Source: an uncultured Opitutia bacterium (GTDB lineage Bacteria; Verrucomicrobiota; Verrucomicrobiia; Opitutales; Opitutaceae). Taken from it: 38,907 nt of DNA. The first letter of the stretch is position 1, and the number at the start of each line of letters is the position of its first letter. Positions 24,243 to 34,548 of the stretch are shown one piece after another. The translations under genes and the position numbers were made by a program. The notes beneath the pieces were generated by a model. It was not told the DNA's origin. It ran no database searches and saw only the letters and a program-made list of their open reading frames with translations. Location of the stretch: the NCBI GenBank assembly GCA_903834135.1, contig CAILHZ010000003.1, positions 1-38,907 of the forward strand, given 5' to 3'.

Positions 24243-26471
24243 ATGCCGCTTAACACATCTGAAGACAGTACCATTAGCCGCCGCACATTCTTGTCTTCTG
24301 CGAGTTTAGCGGCAGTCGCTGCGAGTTTTGTTAATCCTGCTGCTGCTGCAATTAATGGTAATACCGATTCAGCTCTAAGCTCTGACCTCGTTAGCTCGGT
24401 TAACATCCTACAAGGTACAAATTCATCAAAGGAATTTTCACGTGGTAACACTCTTCCTATAAGTGCTCACCCCTTTGGTATGGCGCACTGGAGTCTACAA
24501 TCACAACCCGGTGGAGGTTGGTTTTTTAATCCTAACGATAATCGCATCCAAGGACTTCGCTGCACACATCAATTAAGTCCATGGCTAGGGGATTACGGCT
24601 ATGCCACTTTCATGCCTTTTACTGGTGCGTGCGACAGTGATCCCGCTAGACGTGCAAGCAGTTACAATCCAAACGAGGCTACATTAGCACCACACCACAT
24701 TTCTCTTAATTTACTGCGTTATCAAACTGCGTTTGAACTGATCCCAACAGAGCGCTGCGCCTTAGTTTCAGTTAAGAATCAGTCCACTGATACACTGGGT
24801 TTTCTTTTTGATGTACCTGGAGATAAACCCTCCATTGTATTAAGTGCAGATAAAAAAAGGTTATCCTTTGCTTCAGTATTTAACGCCAGTGGAATGCATG
24901 GTGCTTTTGCAACACACTATGTATTAACTTTTTCAAGAGCCTGGGAATCAATTTCAATTACTACGCCTAATGCTACACATGTAGGAGTACTCACGTTTGA
25001 TACCAGTAGCCCTGAACTAGAAGTACGTATCGGCACCTCATTTATTTCTGCAGAACAAGCTGAGCTTAATCTTAATCGTGAAATAGGCACTCACACAGCA
25101 CAAAGTCTACGCACGTACGGAGCTTTTGTTTGGAATACGCATCTGTCTCGCATGCAGATTGAAGGCGCTTCAGAAGATCAAAGGAAAACTTTTTATTCCT
25201 GCATGTATAGAGCGTTACTATTTCCACGCATCTGGCATGAGATTGATAAAGATAATCAAACGGTTCATCGTAGCGCTTATTCACAGCGCGTTGAATCAGG
25301 TGTCATGTACGCTGATCACGGCTACTGGGATGTTTACCGTGCGTGGTATCCTTGGATGTCCGTTGTTTTCCCTGAAAGACTTTCCGAAATTTTACAGGGC
25401 TGGGTGAATATTTCAAAAGAGGGTGGTTGGCTTCCGCAGTTTCCTTCACCTGGATACCGTGCCTGTATGACAGGGACACTCATTGATGCAGTATTCGGTG
25501 ATGCCGCAGCAAAAGGCATACAAGGCTTTGATTTAAAAACAGCATACTTAGCACTTAAAAAACACGCTACCACAGCGGGTAACCCTAAAAAGGGCTACGG
25601 CAGACGTGGCATTGAAGAGTATATGAAGCTTGGTTATGTTCCTGCAGATAAGGTTGGGCAATCTGCTGCAGAAACAACGGATTCAGCTTATGGAGATTAC
25701 TGTATAGCTCAAGTAGCCAAGGCTCTTGATTTACACGAGGACTACACTTTCTTTATGAAGCGCTCCGAGAATTGGAGACATCTGTTTGATAAAACGACAG
25801 GTTTTATTCGAGGCAAAAATTCTGATGGTACTTGGGTTGAACCTTTCGATCCTATCTCATGGGGCGGAGCACATGTAGAAGGCGGTCCCTGGCAGCACCG
25901 CTTTGATGTAGCACATAATCCACAAGGCCTTATTGAGGCACTTGGCGGAAAAATAAATGCGGCTCAAGCACTACAGGAAATGCTAACGATGAAACCTATT
26001 TTCCATGTAGGATCTTATCGTAAAGAAATTCATGAGATGTCAGAAATGGCTGCCGTACACTTTGGGCAGTATGCGCACAGTAATCAGCCTGTGCATCATG
26101 TACTTTACTTATTTACTGAAGCAGGAAGACCAGACCTTACCGATTACTGGGTAACTAAAACGCTCAAAGAATTATACACCCCAGACACATTCTGTGGTGA
26201 CGAAGATACAGGATCGATGGCTGCATGGTACTTACTTAGTACATCCGGTTTCTTTTCTGCATGCCCAGGTAATTCTAAATATACCTTAACCACACCCTTA
26301 TTTCGCAAGATAACAATTGCACTTCCGAACGCAAAACCTCTGGTCATCACTAGGTCTCAGGGATCAGGTAAATTAAAGGATATTCGTCTAAACGGTATAC
26401 TGTGTGAAAACTACAAATTAGAGCACAGGGAGCTTACCCAGGGCGGATCTCTCGAATTTAGGTATAGTTAG
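24243..26471 (+). CDS. GH92 family alpha-mannosidase, Tat-exported
   Basis: This 742-residue glycosidase has a twin-arginine signal: SRRTFLSSASLAAVAASF from residue 12, with Arg13-Arg14 and an Ala-rich cleavage region near 33-37. The GH92 family comprises calcium-dependent exo-acting alpha-mannosidases. Family features include GNTLPISAHPFGMAHWSLQ near 70-88, LSPWLGDYGYATFMPF near 111-126, DHGYWDVYRAWYPWM near 357-371, and GDEDTGSMAAWYLLSTSGF near 650-668 followed by CPGNSKY. It is probably periplasmic or exported folded. It begins 17 bp after the pseudouridine synthase gene; no other carbohydrate genes lie nearby, so the substrate (likely algal or glycoprotein mannan) is inference. Confidence 0.85.
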   Translation: MPLNTSEDSTISRRTFLSSASLAAVAASFVNPAAAAINGNTDSALSSDLVSSVNILQGTNSSKEFSRGNTLPISAHPFGMAHWSLQSQPGGGWFFNPNDNRIQGLRCTHQLSPWLGDYGYATFMPFTGACDSDPARRASSYNPNEATLAPHHISLNLLRYQTAFELIPTERCALVSVKNQSTDTLGFLFDVPGDKPSIVLSADKKRLSFASVFNASGMHGAFATHYVLTFSRAWESISITTPNATHVGVLTFDTSSPELEVRIGTSFISAEQAELNLNREIGTHTAQSLRTYGAFVWNTHLSRMQIEGASEDQRKTFYSCMYRALLFPRIWHEIDKDNQTVHRSAYSQRVESGVMYADHGYWDVYRAWYPWMSVVFPERLSEILQGWVNISKEGGWLPQFPSPGYRACMTGTLIDAVFGDAAAKGIQGFDLKTAYLALKKHATTAGNPKKGYGRRGIEEYMKLGYVPADKVGQSAAETTDSAYGDYCIAQVAKALDLHEDYTFFMKRSENWRHLFDKTTGFIRGKNSDGTWVEPFDPISWGGAHVEGGPWQHRFDVAHNPQGLIEALGGKINAAQALQEMLTMKPIFHVGSYRKEIHEMSEMAAVHFGQYAHSNQPVHHVLYLFTEAGRPDLTDYWVTKTLKELYTPDTFCGDEDTGSMAAWYLLSTSGFFSACPGNSKYTLTTPLFRKITIALPNAKPLVITRSQGSGKLKDIRLNGILCENYKLEHRELTQGGSLEFRYS

Positions 26472-26548
26472 GCACTCTTTTAGTCCAGTATTAGTCCTGA
26501 TATTTTGAGTGCAAGAGTAAGCGTTTGGTGATTAGATCACCACTTGCT

Positions 26549-27592
26549 ATGATTCTGCCTAAATCTAATCAATTCACTACTGAACAACTGCGCGAAGTCA
26601 CGGGCATTGTTAAAGAATTTAGCTGTACAATCCAACCCATCATAGGTGCAGCACGTACTATCTACGCAATCGTAGGAGACGAACGCGAAGAGCTCATGAT
26701 TAATCGTCTTGAGGGATTAGCCTACGTTGAACGCATAGACAGGATTCAGTCACAATTTAAGTTAATGGATAAACGCTCTGATTTATCCACCCATCGTATC
26801 AAAATTGGTGGCGTTACCTTAGGGGAAGAACTTTTTATTATCGCAGGACAGTGTACAATCGACCCCAAGAATCCGCAGCTTTTTATTGAAACAGCACATG
26901 CTGTAAAAGAAGCGGGAGCTAATTCACTACGAGGTGGAGTCTGGAAACCAAGAACAAACCCTTACACATTCCAGGGAGACTCTAAATCACTAGATATTTT
27001 AATGGAAGCAGCACGCCAAACAGGACTACCTGTGGATGCGGAAGTGATGGATGAAACTCATCTTGAACTCGCACTGAGTGCGGGTGTACATATGTTACAG
27101 ATTGGAGCACGTAACGCGCTTAACTATTCTTTACTCAGAGCAGTCGGTAAAGCCGTTGCTAAAAAAGATACTGTCGTTCTTTTAAAGCGTAGCATCCATA
27201 TGGGACCAATTAGTGAATTTATTTCAGCAGCTGAATATATCGCAGCCTTTGGTAATCCAAATGTAATTCTATGTCCACGCGGTACTACACCCACCTTAGA
27301 TGGCTACCGTAATCATCCCGATGAAAGTATCACGCCACTACTCAAGGAAAAAACATGGGCTCCTGTTGTTGTAGATCCGTCGCATTCCGTAGGTAAAGCC
27401 GTTTACGTACCTTCATGTGCTCTAGCAGCTGTAGCTTATGGTGCAGATGGTCTGTGTATAGAAACACACATTTCTCCTTCTAAGGGCATCGGCGATGATC
27501 CTAAACAAGCTCTGACACCTAAAGTCCTAGCTGAAACCATTGTCCAAGCCAAAGCGCTTTGGAAGTTACGCCATCCCGTTCAAGCTGCCTAA
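26549..27592 (+). CDS. aroF: 3-deoxy-7-phosphoheptulonate (DAHP) synthase, type I-beta with regulatory domain
   Basis: The enzyme condenses phosphoenolpyruvate and erythrose-4-phosphate at the entry to the shikimate pathway. I prefer the ATG at 26549 because MILPKSNQFTTEQL resembles the usual MIVV-type N-terminus. GTG (26528) and TTG (26525) in the same frame are possible. The first about 75 residues form the ferredoxin-like regulatory domain of Thermotoga-type enzymes. The KDO8P/DAHP synthase barrel follows, with FIIAGQCTID (usually AGPCS), LRGGVWKPRTNPYTFQG, LLKRSIHMGP, LCPRGTTP and VVVDPSHSVGK. The GQC in place of GPC is a mild departure. It stands 27 bp upstream of rlmI. Confidence 0.9.
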   Translation: MILPKSNQFTTEQLREVTGIVKEFSCTIQPIIGAARTIYAIVGDEREELMINRLEGLAYVERIDRIQSQFKLMDKRSDLSTHRIKIGGVTLGEELFIIAGQCTIDPKNPQLFIETAHAVKEAGANSLRGGVWKPRTNPYTFQGDSKSLDILMEAARQTGLPVDAEVMDETHLELALSAGVHMLQIGARNALNYSLLRAVGKAVAKKDTVVLLKRSIHMGPISEFISAAEYIAAFGNPNVILCPRGTTPTLDGYRNHPDESITPLLKEKTWAPVVVDPSHSVGKAVYVPSCALAAVAYGADGLCIETHISPSKGIGDDPKQALTPKVLAETIVQAKALWKLRHPVQAA

Positions 27593-27619
27593 GTCATTTA
27601 AAGTTTAAATTATACTCCC

Positions 27620-28804
27620 GTGTCACTTCCGATTACACTCAAACTCAAAGCCAACGCAAAGCCTCGTATTCTCCTAGGACATCCCTGGGTTTTTGTGAAC
27701 GAGATTGAGGAAATCTTACCCGCGCAGTACGATGGTGAAGTTGTAGAATGTCGTGACAGAGCAAATCGTTTCCTAGGGGTGGGTATTTATAATAGTCGCT
27801 CACAAATTGTGTGGCGTAGACTTGAACGCGACCGTGTTAGCCTAGATGCAGCGTATATTAAAAATGCGCTCACAAAAGCTGTTGCTAAGCGTTCAGGACC
27901 CGTTGCAAGGCTAGTATGGTCTGAGTCAGATGGGTTACCAGGCTTAGTAGTTGATCGTTATGATACAACCTTAGTAGTTCAAATTCAGACCCTAGCACTC
28001 GAAAAACGCTCTGCGCTCATTGGTGATCTTCTTCATGACTTATTAAAGCCCGAAGAAATTGTATTTCGTAATGACGCACCCATTAGGCGCTATGAAGGTT
28101 TACCTCTTGAAACACATACGCGCTCAGGTAGACCTTGGGAAGCTCGCTGGGTTATGATAGATGGGTTTGAGTATTGGTTAGACTTACAATCCGGTCAAAA
28201 AACAGGTTTCTATTTAGATCAACGAGATCAGCATACATTAATTGCTTCTCACGTTCAACGCATTGCTAAGTCAGGTAAATCAGTACGTGTATTAGACGCA
28301 TTCTGTAATCAAGGCCCATTCGCAATGCATGCCGCTAGAGCAGGGGCAAAAGAAATTCTTGGTCTAGATAGCGCTGAAGATGCAATCAGTGCTGCAAGAC
28401 AAAATATTATTCAAAATAAAGTCACAGCAGAATTTAGCTGTGTTAATGTTTTTGACTGGTTAAACGATCCCTCACGTGGCTCAGAAACACCTTGGGATTT
28501 AATTGTACTTGATCCGCCTCCTTTTGCTAAATCAAAAAGCAAGATGGAAGGCGCACTTCGTGGGTATAAAGAAATAAATCTACGTGCTATGAGACTGTTA
28601 GCACCAGGCGGTATTTTAGCCACCTATACGTGCTCACACCATATGCAAGACGCTGATTTACGTGGCGTAATTGCAGCAGCTGCAGCTGATGCGCGTAAAA
28701 AAGTACGCATTCTTAATTGGGCAAATCAGCCCGCCGATCATCCTGTATTAATTACAATGCCTGAGAGTGAATACTTACGCGGCTACGTACTAGAAGTTGA
28801 ATAA
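27620..28804 (+). CDS. rlmI: 23S rRNA (cytosine-C5)-methyltransferase RlmI-like
   Basis: This 394-residue class I SAM methyltransferase is of the RlmI/YccW family, which methylates C1962 of 23S rRNA in E. coli. An N-terminal PUA domain (RILLGHPWVFVNEI, about 15-28) is followed by an EEHE-like domain with SDGLPGLVVDRYD near 107-119. The Rossmann part has LDAFCNQGPFAMHAA near 222-236, LIVLDPPPFAKSKSKMEGAL near 293-312, and the catalytic cysteine in TYTCSHHM near 335-342. The start is a GTG with TATACT 3 nt upstream and no Shine-Dalgarno sequence. It ends at a strong bidirectional terminator facing eno. Confidence 0.9.
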   Translation: MSLPITLKLKANAKPRILLGHPWVFVNEIEEILPAQYDGEVVECRDRANRFLGVGIYNSRSQIVWRRLERDRVSLDAAYIKNALTKAVAKRSGPVARLVWSESDGLPGLVVDRYDTTLVVQIQTLALEKRSALIGDLLHDLLKPEEIVFRNDAPIRRYEGLPLETHTRSGRPWEARWVMIDGFEYWLDLQSGQKTGFYLDQRDQHTLIASHVQRIAKSGKSVRVLDAFCNQGPFAMHAARAGAKEILGLDSAEDAISAARQNIIQNKVTAEFSCVNVFDWLNDPSRGSETPWDLIVLDPPPFAKSKSKMEGALRGYKEINLRAMRLLAPGGILATYTCSHHMQDADLRGVIAAAAADARKKVRILNWANQPADHPVLITMPESEYLRGYVLEVE

Positions 28805-28824
28805 TCCTTAATAGTTTAATACAT

Positions 28825-28859
28825 AAAAAAAGCGCTTCCTTTTAAAGAAGCGCTTTTTT
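28825..28859. terminator. Bidirectional terminator between rlmI and eno
   Basis: AGCGCTTC (28831-28838) pairs with GAAGCGCT (28847-28854), flanked by an A-run (from 28825) and a matching T-run (28854-28859), which extend the stem. It functions as an intrinsic terminator on both strands, serving the convergent rlmI and eno genes. Confidence 0.93.
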
Positions 28860-28873
28860 GTTTAAACTTATAC

Positions 28874-30178
<1,305 letters not shown>

Positions 30179-30274
30179 CTATTAGAGAGAGCCTCACGTT
30201 CAAATTAAAGACGAAATCTACGAAAATAAGGAGATTCTTAGCCTTAGAAGCTAAAAGCATGCCTATAAAGTAGC

Positions 30275-30769
30275 TTAAATTGCCTTCTCTAGGGTTAAAA
30301 ATGTAAATTTAAGCCCCTGATGCTCTGCACTGCGTTGATCAATCTCACGTGCAAATAATAGCTTCCAATCAGGAAAAAGACGATCACCCGTGAATTGGCG
30401 ATGAACTAATGTGAGGTAAAGTCGGGTAGCTAGAGGATGAACGATAGCTTCCTGGTAAACAGCTTCACCTCCGCAAATAAAGATTTCACCACTTTGTAAA
30501 GATGCTTTTTGAAGCCCTTCATTCAGAGAACTAACAGCCACTGCAGTAGAATCCTTCGGAAGTGGGCTTGTCGTTAAAACAAATACACTACGACCTAAAC
30601 TGCAGGCATCTTTCCATTCATCAAAACAGACTCTTCCCATAATCACACTATGACCTGCTGTTTTATTTCTAAAGAACTCACTATCTTCAGGGATAGACCA
30701 AGGTAACTTACCAGCTATCCCGATTACGCGATTTTCTGAGCAAGCGACAATTATATTAAATGATCTCAT
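30275..30769 (-). CDS. folA: Dihydrofolate reductase
   Basis: FolA reduces dihydrofolate to tetrahydrofolate with NADPH, regenerating the cofactor used by GcvT and thymidylate synthase. Its 164 residues match the family. The start MRSFNIIVACSENRVIG is typical. GKLPWSIPEDSEFFRNKT at 20-37 carries Trp24 and the acidic pair Glu28-Asp29, and HSVIMGRVCFDEW at 40-52 is the NADPH-binding segment. FICGGEAVYQEAI near 100 and LYLTLVHRQFTGDRLFP near 117-133 complete the fold. Its ATG overlaps the stop of the preceding secreted-protein gene (ATGA), so translation is probably coupled. No thyA is adjacent. Confidence 0.94.
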   Translation of the reverse strand: MRSFNIIVACSENRVIGIAGKLPWSIPEDSEFFRNKTAGHSVIMGRVCFDEWKDACSLGRSVFVLTTSPLPKDSTAVAVSSLNEGLQKASLQSGEIFICGGEAVYQEAIVHPLATRLYLTLVHRQFTGDRLFPDWKLLFAREIDQRSAEHQGLKFTFLTLEKAI

Positions 30770-31686
30770 TTAGGAGATGCTGTTTTGATAAATGGATCAG
30801 AATCTTGAATTACAGTAGCAGAGCCAATATCAACATGGCCTTCTTTAATTACAGGTCGATTTAATTTAACCGGTGATAGGGTTTCACGACCAAAAAAAGG
30901 CCCCGCGTTAATCGTGAGTGCAGGAATTGAATCATCCATTGTAAGTCCAAGTGAATTTGTACTGATCTTTGTTCGCCAAAAAAGCACTTTCTTTTTCTTG
31001 AGTGCATTTTCGTAATCATACGCTGAAGCGATTATAAAATAACGGTTCGTGTAACATTCATCTACTAACCAGCGAATGTGTTCATCACTGTTTGCAAAAT
31101 TATCAAGGGTGTTGTGCTGAATCGACTTTAACAATTTAAGGGCAAAGTCTTGACCTCCTATTAAGGCAGCTCGCTCAGCTAAATCCATTATTTCTATAGG
31201 ATCTGGTGGTGTAGGATTACTCAAGTCAGGACCATTTACACCCATGGGGTCATCAATCGAATGCTTTTGATTAAACGAGCCCCATCTAAAAAAAATGACC
31301 AGTGAGGGTGGATGCTTAGCATCGTACGGTAAGTAACCGTTTGTTTTAAGAGAGCTTACCATCGCTTTTTTAAGTACTGCGTCCTTAGGTGGAGTTTCAC
31401 CGGCGATAACTTCTCCTTCCTCTTTCATTCCTGAATCACCAGCAACATAGTAAACAGGATTACTGGGTGTAACCTTAGGAAGCTTTCTACCTAGAGCAGA
31501 AAATTCAGTCAGAATAACAACATCTGCTTTAGGATCTCTTTGAAAACTCCTTGGTATAAAAGAAAACGCTGACTTCTCCCAAACAGGGTATTGCTGCTTA
31601 CTACCTGCAGTACCTGTGACTTGTGCATGTATATCTGAACTGATAAAACATAGGATCCATGCTATGACTCGCATTTGATTCATCAC
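30766..31686 (-). CDS. Secreted protein of unknown function
   Basis: I do not recognise this 306-residue protein. It has an N-terminal signal (MRVIAWILCFISSDIHA, cleavage plausible after residue 21) without a clear lipobox. The mature part has AFSFIPRSFQRDPKADVVILTEF, a segment with PPSLVIFFRWGSFNQKH, an acidic Pro-rich stretch (DPMGVNGPDLSNPTPPDPIE), and a helical region (DLAERAALIGGQDFALKLLK). Later come a Tyr-rich YFIIASAYDYENALKKKKVL and a C-terminal beta-rich stretch. The pattern suggests a periplasmic or surface domain found in related lineages. ATGs near the start offer residues 1, 2 and 5. It is coupled to folA by a 4-bp overlap. Confidence 0.7.
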   Translation of the reverse strand: MMNQMRVIAWILCFISSDIHAQVTGTAGSKQQYPVWEKSAFSFIPRSFQRDPKADVVILTEFSALGRKLPKVTPSNPVYYVAGDSGMKEEGEVIAGETPPKDAVLKKAMVSSLKTNGYLPYDAKHPPSLVIFFRWGSFNQKHSIDDPMGVNGPDLSNPTPPDPIEIMDLAERAALIGGQDFALKLLKSIQHNTLDNFANSDEHIRWLVDECYTNRYFIIASAYDYENALKKKKVLFWRTKISTNSLGLTMDDSIPALTINAGPFFGRETLSPVKLNRPVIKEGHVDIGSATVIQDSDPFIKTASPK

Positions 31687-31732
31687 AGAAATTCAGCATG
31701 AAAAGAATCTCCCTAATAATCAAATGAGAAAT

Positions 31733-31757
31733 GCAGTAAGGCTTGTAAGCTTACTGC
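31733..31757 (-). terminator. Hairpin between cyclophilin gene and secreted-protein gene
   Basis: GCAGTAAG (31733-31740) pairs with CTTACTGC (31750-31757), 8 bp with a 9-nt loop. On the minus strand it is followed by ATTTCTCATTTG, a weak U-rich tail. It likely terminates the cyclophilin transcript but the tail is imperfect. Confidence 0.5.
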
Positions 31758-31772
31758 CTACTTAGGAACTGA

Positions 31773-32321
31773 TTAAGCTTTTGCTGCTACGATCTCAACA
31801 GACTTTAGCTCAATACGCTCAACAGGTGTACTTTTCTCACCACCGTTTGATTTTGTAGGCACATTTGCAATGCGCTCTAATACGTCGTCACCAGCAGTTA
31901 ATTCACCAAATGCTGTATATTGACGATCTAAGAACTTAGCATCTCCGTGACAGAGAAAAAACTGACTACCAGCAGAATCAGGATGAGCTGAACGAGCCAT
32001 GGATATGACACCACGGACGTGATTTTTTTCATTAAACTCAGCTTTAATTGTGTGTCCAGGACCGCCGGTACCTGGCATACCACCAACACCGTCTTTAGTG
32101 TTTGGGCAACCACCTTGAATCATAAAGCCCTTTATAATGCGGTGAAAAGCGGTTCCATTATAAAAGCCTTCTTTAGCTAGTTTTTTAAAGTTTTCTACAG
32201 TCTTAGGCGCAACCTCAGGCCAGAAAGAAATCGTGATGTCTCCGTAAGAAGTCTTAAGGATGGCATTTTCGGATGCAGCAGATTTTGCAGCTACAGGTTT
32301 GGTTTTGTCGGATTTGCTCAT
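31773..32321 (-). CDS. ppi: Peptidyl-prolyl cis-trans isomerase, cyclophilin type
   Basis: Cyclophilin catalyses proline isomerisation in protein folding. I start it at ATG 32321 (MSKSDKTK; 182 residues); a preceding ATG at 32330 is possible. There is no signal peptide, so it is probably cytoplasmic. The catalytic arginine lies in TAFHRIIKGFMIQGG, and the active-site surface in GVISMARSAHPDSAGSQFFLC and FLDRQYTAFGELTAG. It follows dinG by 56 bp on the same strand and precedes a hairpin. Confidence 0.94.
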   Translation of the reverse strand: MSKSDKTKPVAAKSAASENAILKTSYGDITISFWPEVAPKTVENFKKLAKEGFYNGTAFHRIIKGFMIQGGCPNTKDGVGGMPGTGGPGHTIKAEFNEKNHVRGVISMARSAHPDSAGSQFFLCHGDAKFLDRQYTAFGELTAGDDVLERIANVPTKSNGGEKSTPVERIELKSVEIVAAKA

Positions 32322-32376
32322 ATATACCAATGAAAGAAAGCCGCCTCGGGCTTAAGTGCAAGCCTTTGAAATAGTC

Positions 32377-34449
32377 TCACGGGTAAGGCCTAAATAATGC
32401 CTCGCGACTTTCCTTAGTAATTTTCTGAAATTCTGGGTTAGGTAGGCATTCAATAAACAAACGGCCGTACGTCTTAGCAAGTAACCTGCTATCCAAAATA
32501 GTAATTAAACCACGGTCAGATTTACTACGAATTAGGCGTCCTACGCCTTGTCTAAACTTAACTAAAGCGTCGGGTAAAGTTAGTTCATTAAATGGATTTA
32601 GTCCTTCTTCACGCAGTCTATCTGAACGTGCTTCAATGATGGGATGATCCGGTGGGTCAAAGGGTAGGCGTGTGATAATGACTTGTGAGAGTGCATCTCC
32701 CGGTACATCAACGCCTGTCCAAAAACTATCTGTGCCAAATAAGACAGCATTACCTAAAGTGCGCATTTGCCGTGCAAGTTCTGTACGCGATGCAGACTCT
32801 CCTTGGCTAAGAAGCGGACGCCCGATGGCAGCAAACTTAGCTTCTAATTCAGTAGCAATTGCACGTAAATCACTGTGGCTTGTAAATAAGACAAGGGTTC
32901 CACCCGTTACTTTTTGGGTACAAAAAAAGATATAATCCGCTAAGATTTGCAGTGATAAACGAGCTCCCTGAATAGACGGTAAAGGCACATCACTTGCAAC
33001 AAAAACGCGCATATTTCGCTCATAATCAAAAGGCGATTTGACCATTAAACTTTTAGCAGACTCTGCACCAATACGTGCAGCAAAGGGTTCAATTTCACCT
33101 GCCATTGCAAGTGTTGCACTAGTACAAATTACACTTACGCCACAGCCAAAGAGATGACGTCTTAAATCCGGAGCGACATCAATAGGAGCACTGCGCAAAA
33201 TAACAGTAGACTGATTACGTCCTGCTCGTTCAGCCCAGTAGACATGGGTTTTATCGGATAAGGAAAGCCAATCACTAATACTTGCTTGGATACCTTTTAA
33301 ACGAGCTTTGTGTTCGAGTAATTCATCTCTTTCACGACCATCTTCAAGTGAATCAGCAATCTTACCCACTAAGGTATGCAGTGAATCAAGTGGTCCATCA
33401 ATCAGAGATTCAACCGCATCAGGTTCACGCGATCGCACAACAGGACGCACCGAGAGCAACTTCTCATCGACCTTAGAAAAAAAATGTTTAGCTGCTTCCA
33501 TCACGTCAGTCACTCTGCGTGCAACCTCCGCTTCACCGCGCTTTTTAAGTAAACCTCTTTTTGTCTTTGGATTATATAAAATTTTAAGAGATCTCTCAAT
33601 TCCGTAGCTGCTTAATGAAAGACCAAAATGATCGGTTGCCACTTCTGGAATAGTATGCGCTTCATCAAGAACTAAAAAGTCTTCGGGAAATAAAATACCT
33701 TTCTCTTCATGCGTAGCCCCTTCCGATTTAGCTCCACCAGATTTAATAAGCGAAAATAAAAGCGCATGATTAAGAATGATCACCTGAGCTGCTTTTAAAC
33801 GTCCTCTCGCTTTATGATAAAAACAGGCAGAACCTTCACAGTGTCTGCGTGAGCAAGTTGAAGAATCTGAATTAACTGAATCCCATACTTCAACTTTGGG
33901 TGCAGGTTTTAATTCATGCCTTAGTCCATTTTCTGTTGTTTCAGACCACGCTGCAATGCGCTGTAGTTCTTCGTACTCATCATCTGAAAAAAGCCCTGCT
34001 TTCTCGGCGAGTGCATGGGAAAGTCGAGTGCTACATAAGTAGTTTGATTTTCCTAGTAACACAGCTGATTTAAAATCAGAGTAGCCTTTAAGTTCAGGAA
34101 CTGCTGCAAAAAGCCTGCGGCATAGCGGAAGATCTTTAGACTCCAACTGCTCTTGTAAGGAAATGGTATGAGTCGATACAAGCATCTGCCTATTTTGGTC
34201 CATTGCTTGAATGATCCCAGGGACTAAATAGGCCATCGATTTACCCACGCCTGTACCTGCTTCAAATAGCAGTGACTGATCTGTCTTTAGTACACTCGCA
34301 ACGGCTTTAGCCATATGCTCCTGCTCAGAACGATGCTCCAAGCTAAGAGCATCAGTAAGCCATCCGCCATCACTGAAGATAGACGCGACCAAGGCAGGAG
34401 CCTTTGATACGGGCTTTTCCTCTCCTTGTTCTTCAGTAAGACTAATCAT
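32377..34449 (-). CDS. dinG: DinG/XPD-like ATP-dependent DNA helicase
   Basis: DinG is a 5'-to-3' superfamily 2 helicase with an iron-sulfur cluster, acting on R-loops and damaged DNA. This protein has 690 residues. Walker A is FEAGTGVGKSM (62-72), motif II is LDEAHTIPE near 269, and motif VI is FRQGVGRLIRSKSDRG near 645. The four cluster cysteines are visible: one in NYLCSTRL near 142 and three in TCSRRHCEGSACF near 206-218. TATATC lies 8 nt before the ATG at 34449. It is divergent from the metal ATPase across 99 bp that includes an inverted repeat. Confidence 0.92.
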   Translation of the reverse strand: MISLTEEQGEEKPVSKAPALVASIFSDGGWLTDALSLEHRSEQEHMAKAVASVLKTDQSLLFEAGTGVGKSMAYLVPGIIQAMDQNRQMLVSTHTISLQEQLESKDLPLCRRLFAAVPELKGYSDFKSAVLLGKSNYLCSTRLSHALAEKAGLFSDDEYEELQRIAAWSETTENGLRHELKPAPKVEVWDSVNSDSSTCSRRHCEGSACFYHKARGRLKAAQVIILNHALLFSLIKSGGAKSEGATHEEKGILFPEDFLVLDEAHTIPEVATDHFGLSLSSYGIERSLKILYNPKTKRGLLKKRGEAEVARRVTDVMEAAKHFFSKVDEKLLSVRPVVRSREPDAVESLIDGPLDSLHTLVGKIADSLEDGRERDELLEHKARLKGIQASISDWLSLSDKTHVYWAERAGRNQSTVILRSAPIDVAPDLRRHLFGCGVSVICTSATLAMAGEIEPFAARIGAESAKSLMVKSPFDYERNMRVFVASDVPLPSIQGARLSLQILADYIFFCTQKVTGGTLVLFTSHSDLRAIATELEAKFAAIGRPLLSQGESASRTELARQMRTLGNAVLFGTDSFWTGVDVPGDALSQVIITRLPFDPPDHPIIEARSDRLREEGLNPFNELTLPDALVKFRQGVGRLIRSKSDRGLITILDSRLLAKTYGRLFIECLPNPEFQKITKESREALFRPYP

Positions 34450-34502
34450 GAGATAGTGATATAAATAGGTAGCCTACTAACGAATGGATCTTATGGCGTT
34501 CG

Positions 34503-34540
34503 CGCAAATGAATTTGCGGTTAACCCAGATCCTGTTATCT
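34503..34540 (+). promoter_or_regulatory. Inverted repeat and -10 box upstream of the metal ATPase gene
   Basis: CGCAAAT-GA-ATTTGCG (34503-34518) is a perfect 7-bp inverted repeat with a 2-bp gap. It overlaps a possible -35 (TTGCGG, 34514-34519), and TTATCT (34535-34540) is a possible -10, 8 nt before the ATG at 34549. The position suits an operator for a metal-responsive regulator controlling the ATPase; the regulator itself is not identified. Confidence 0.45.
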
Positions 34541-34548
34541 TATGACTA

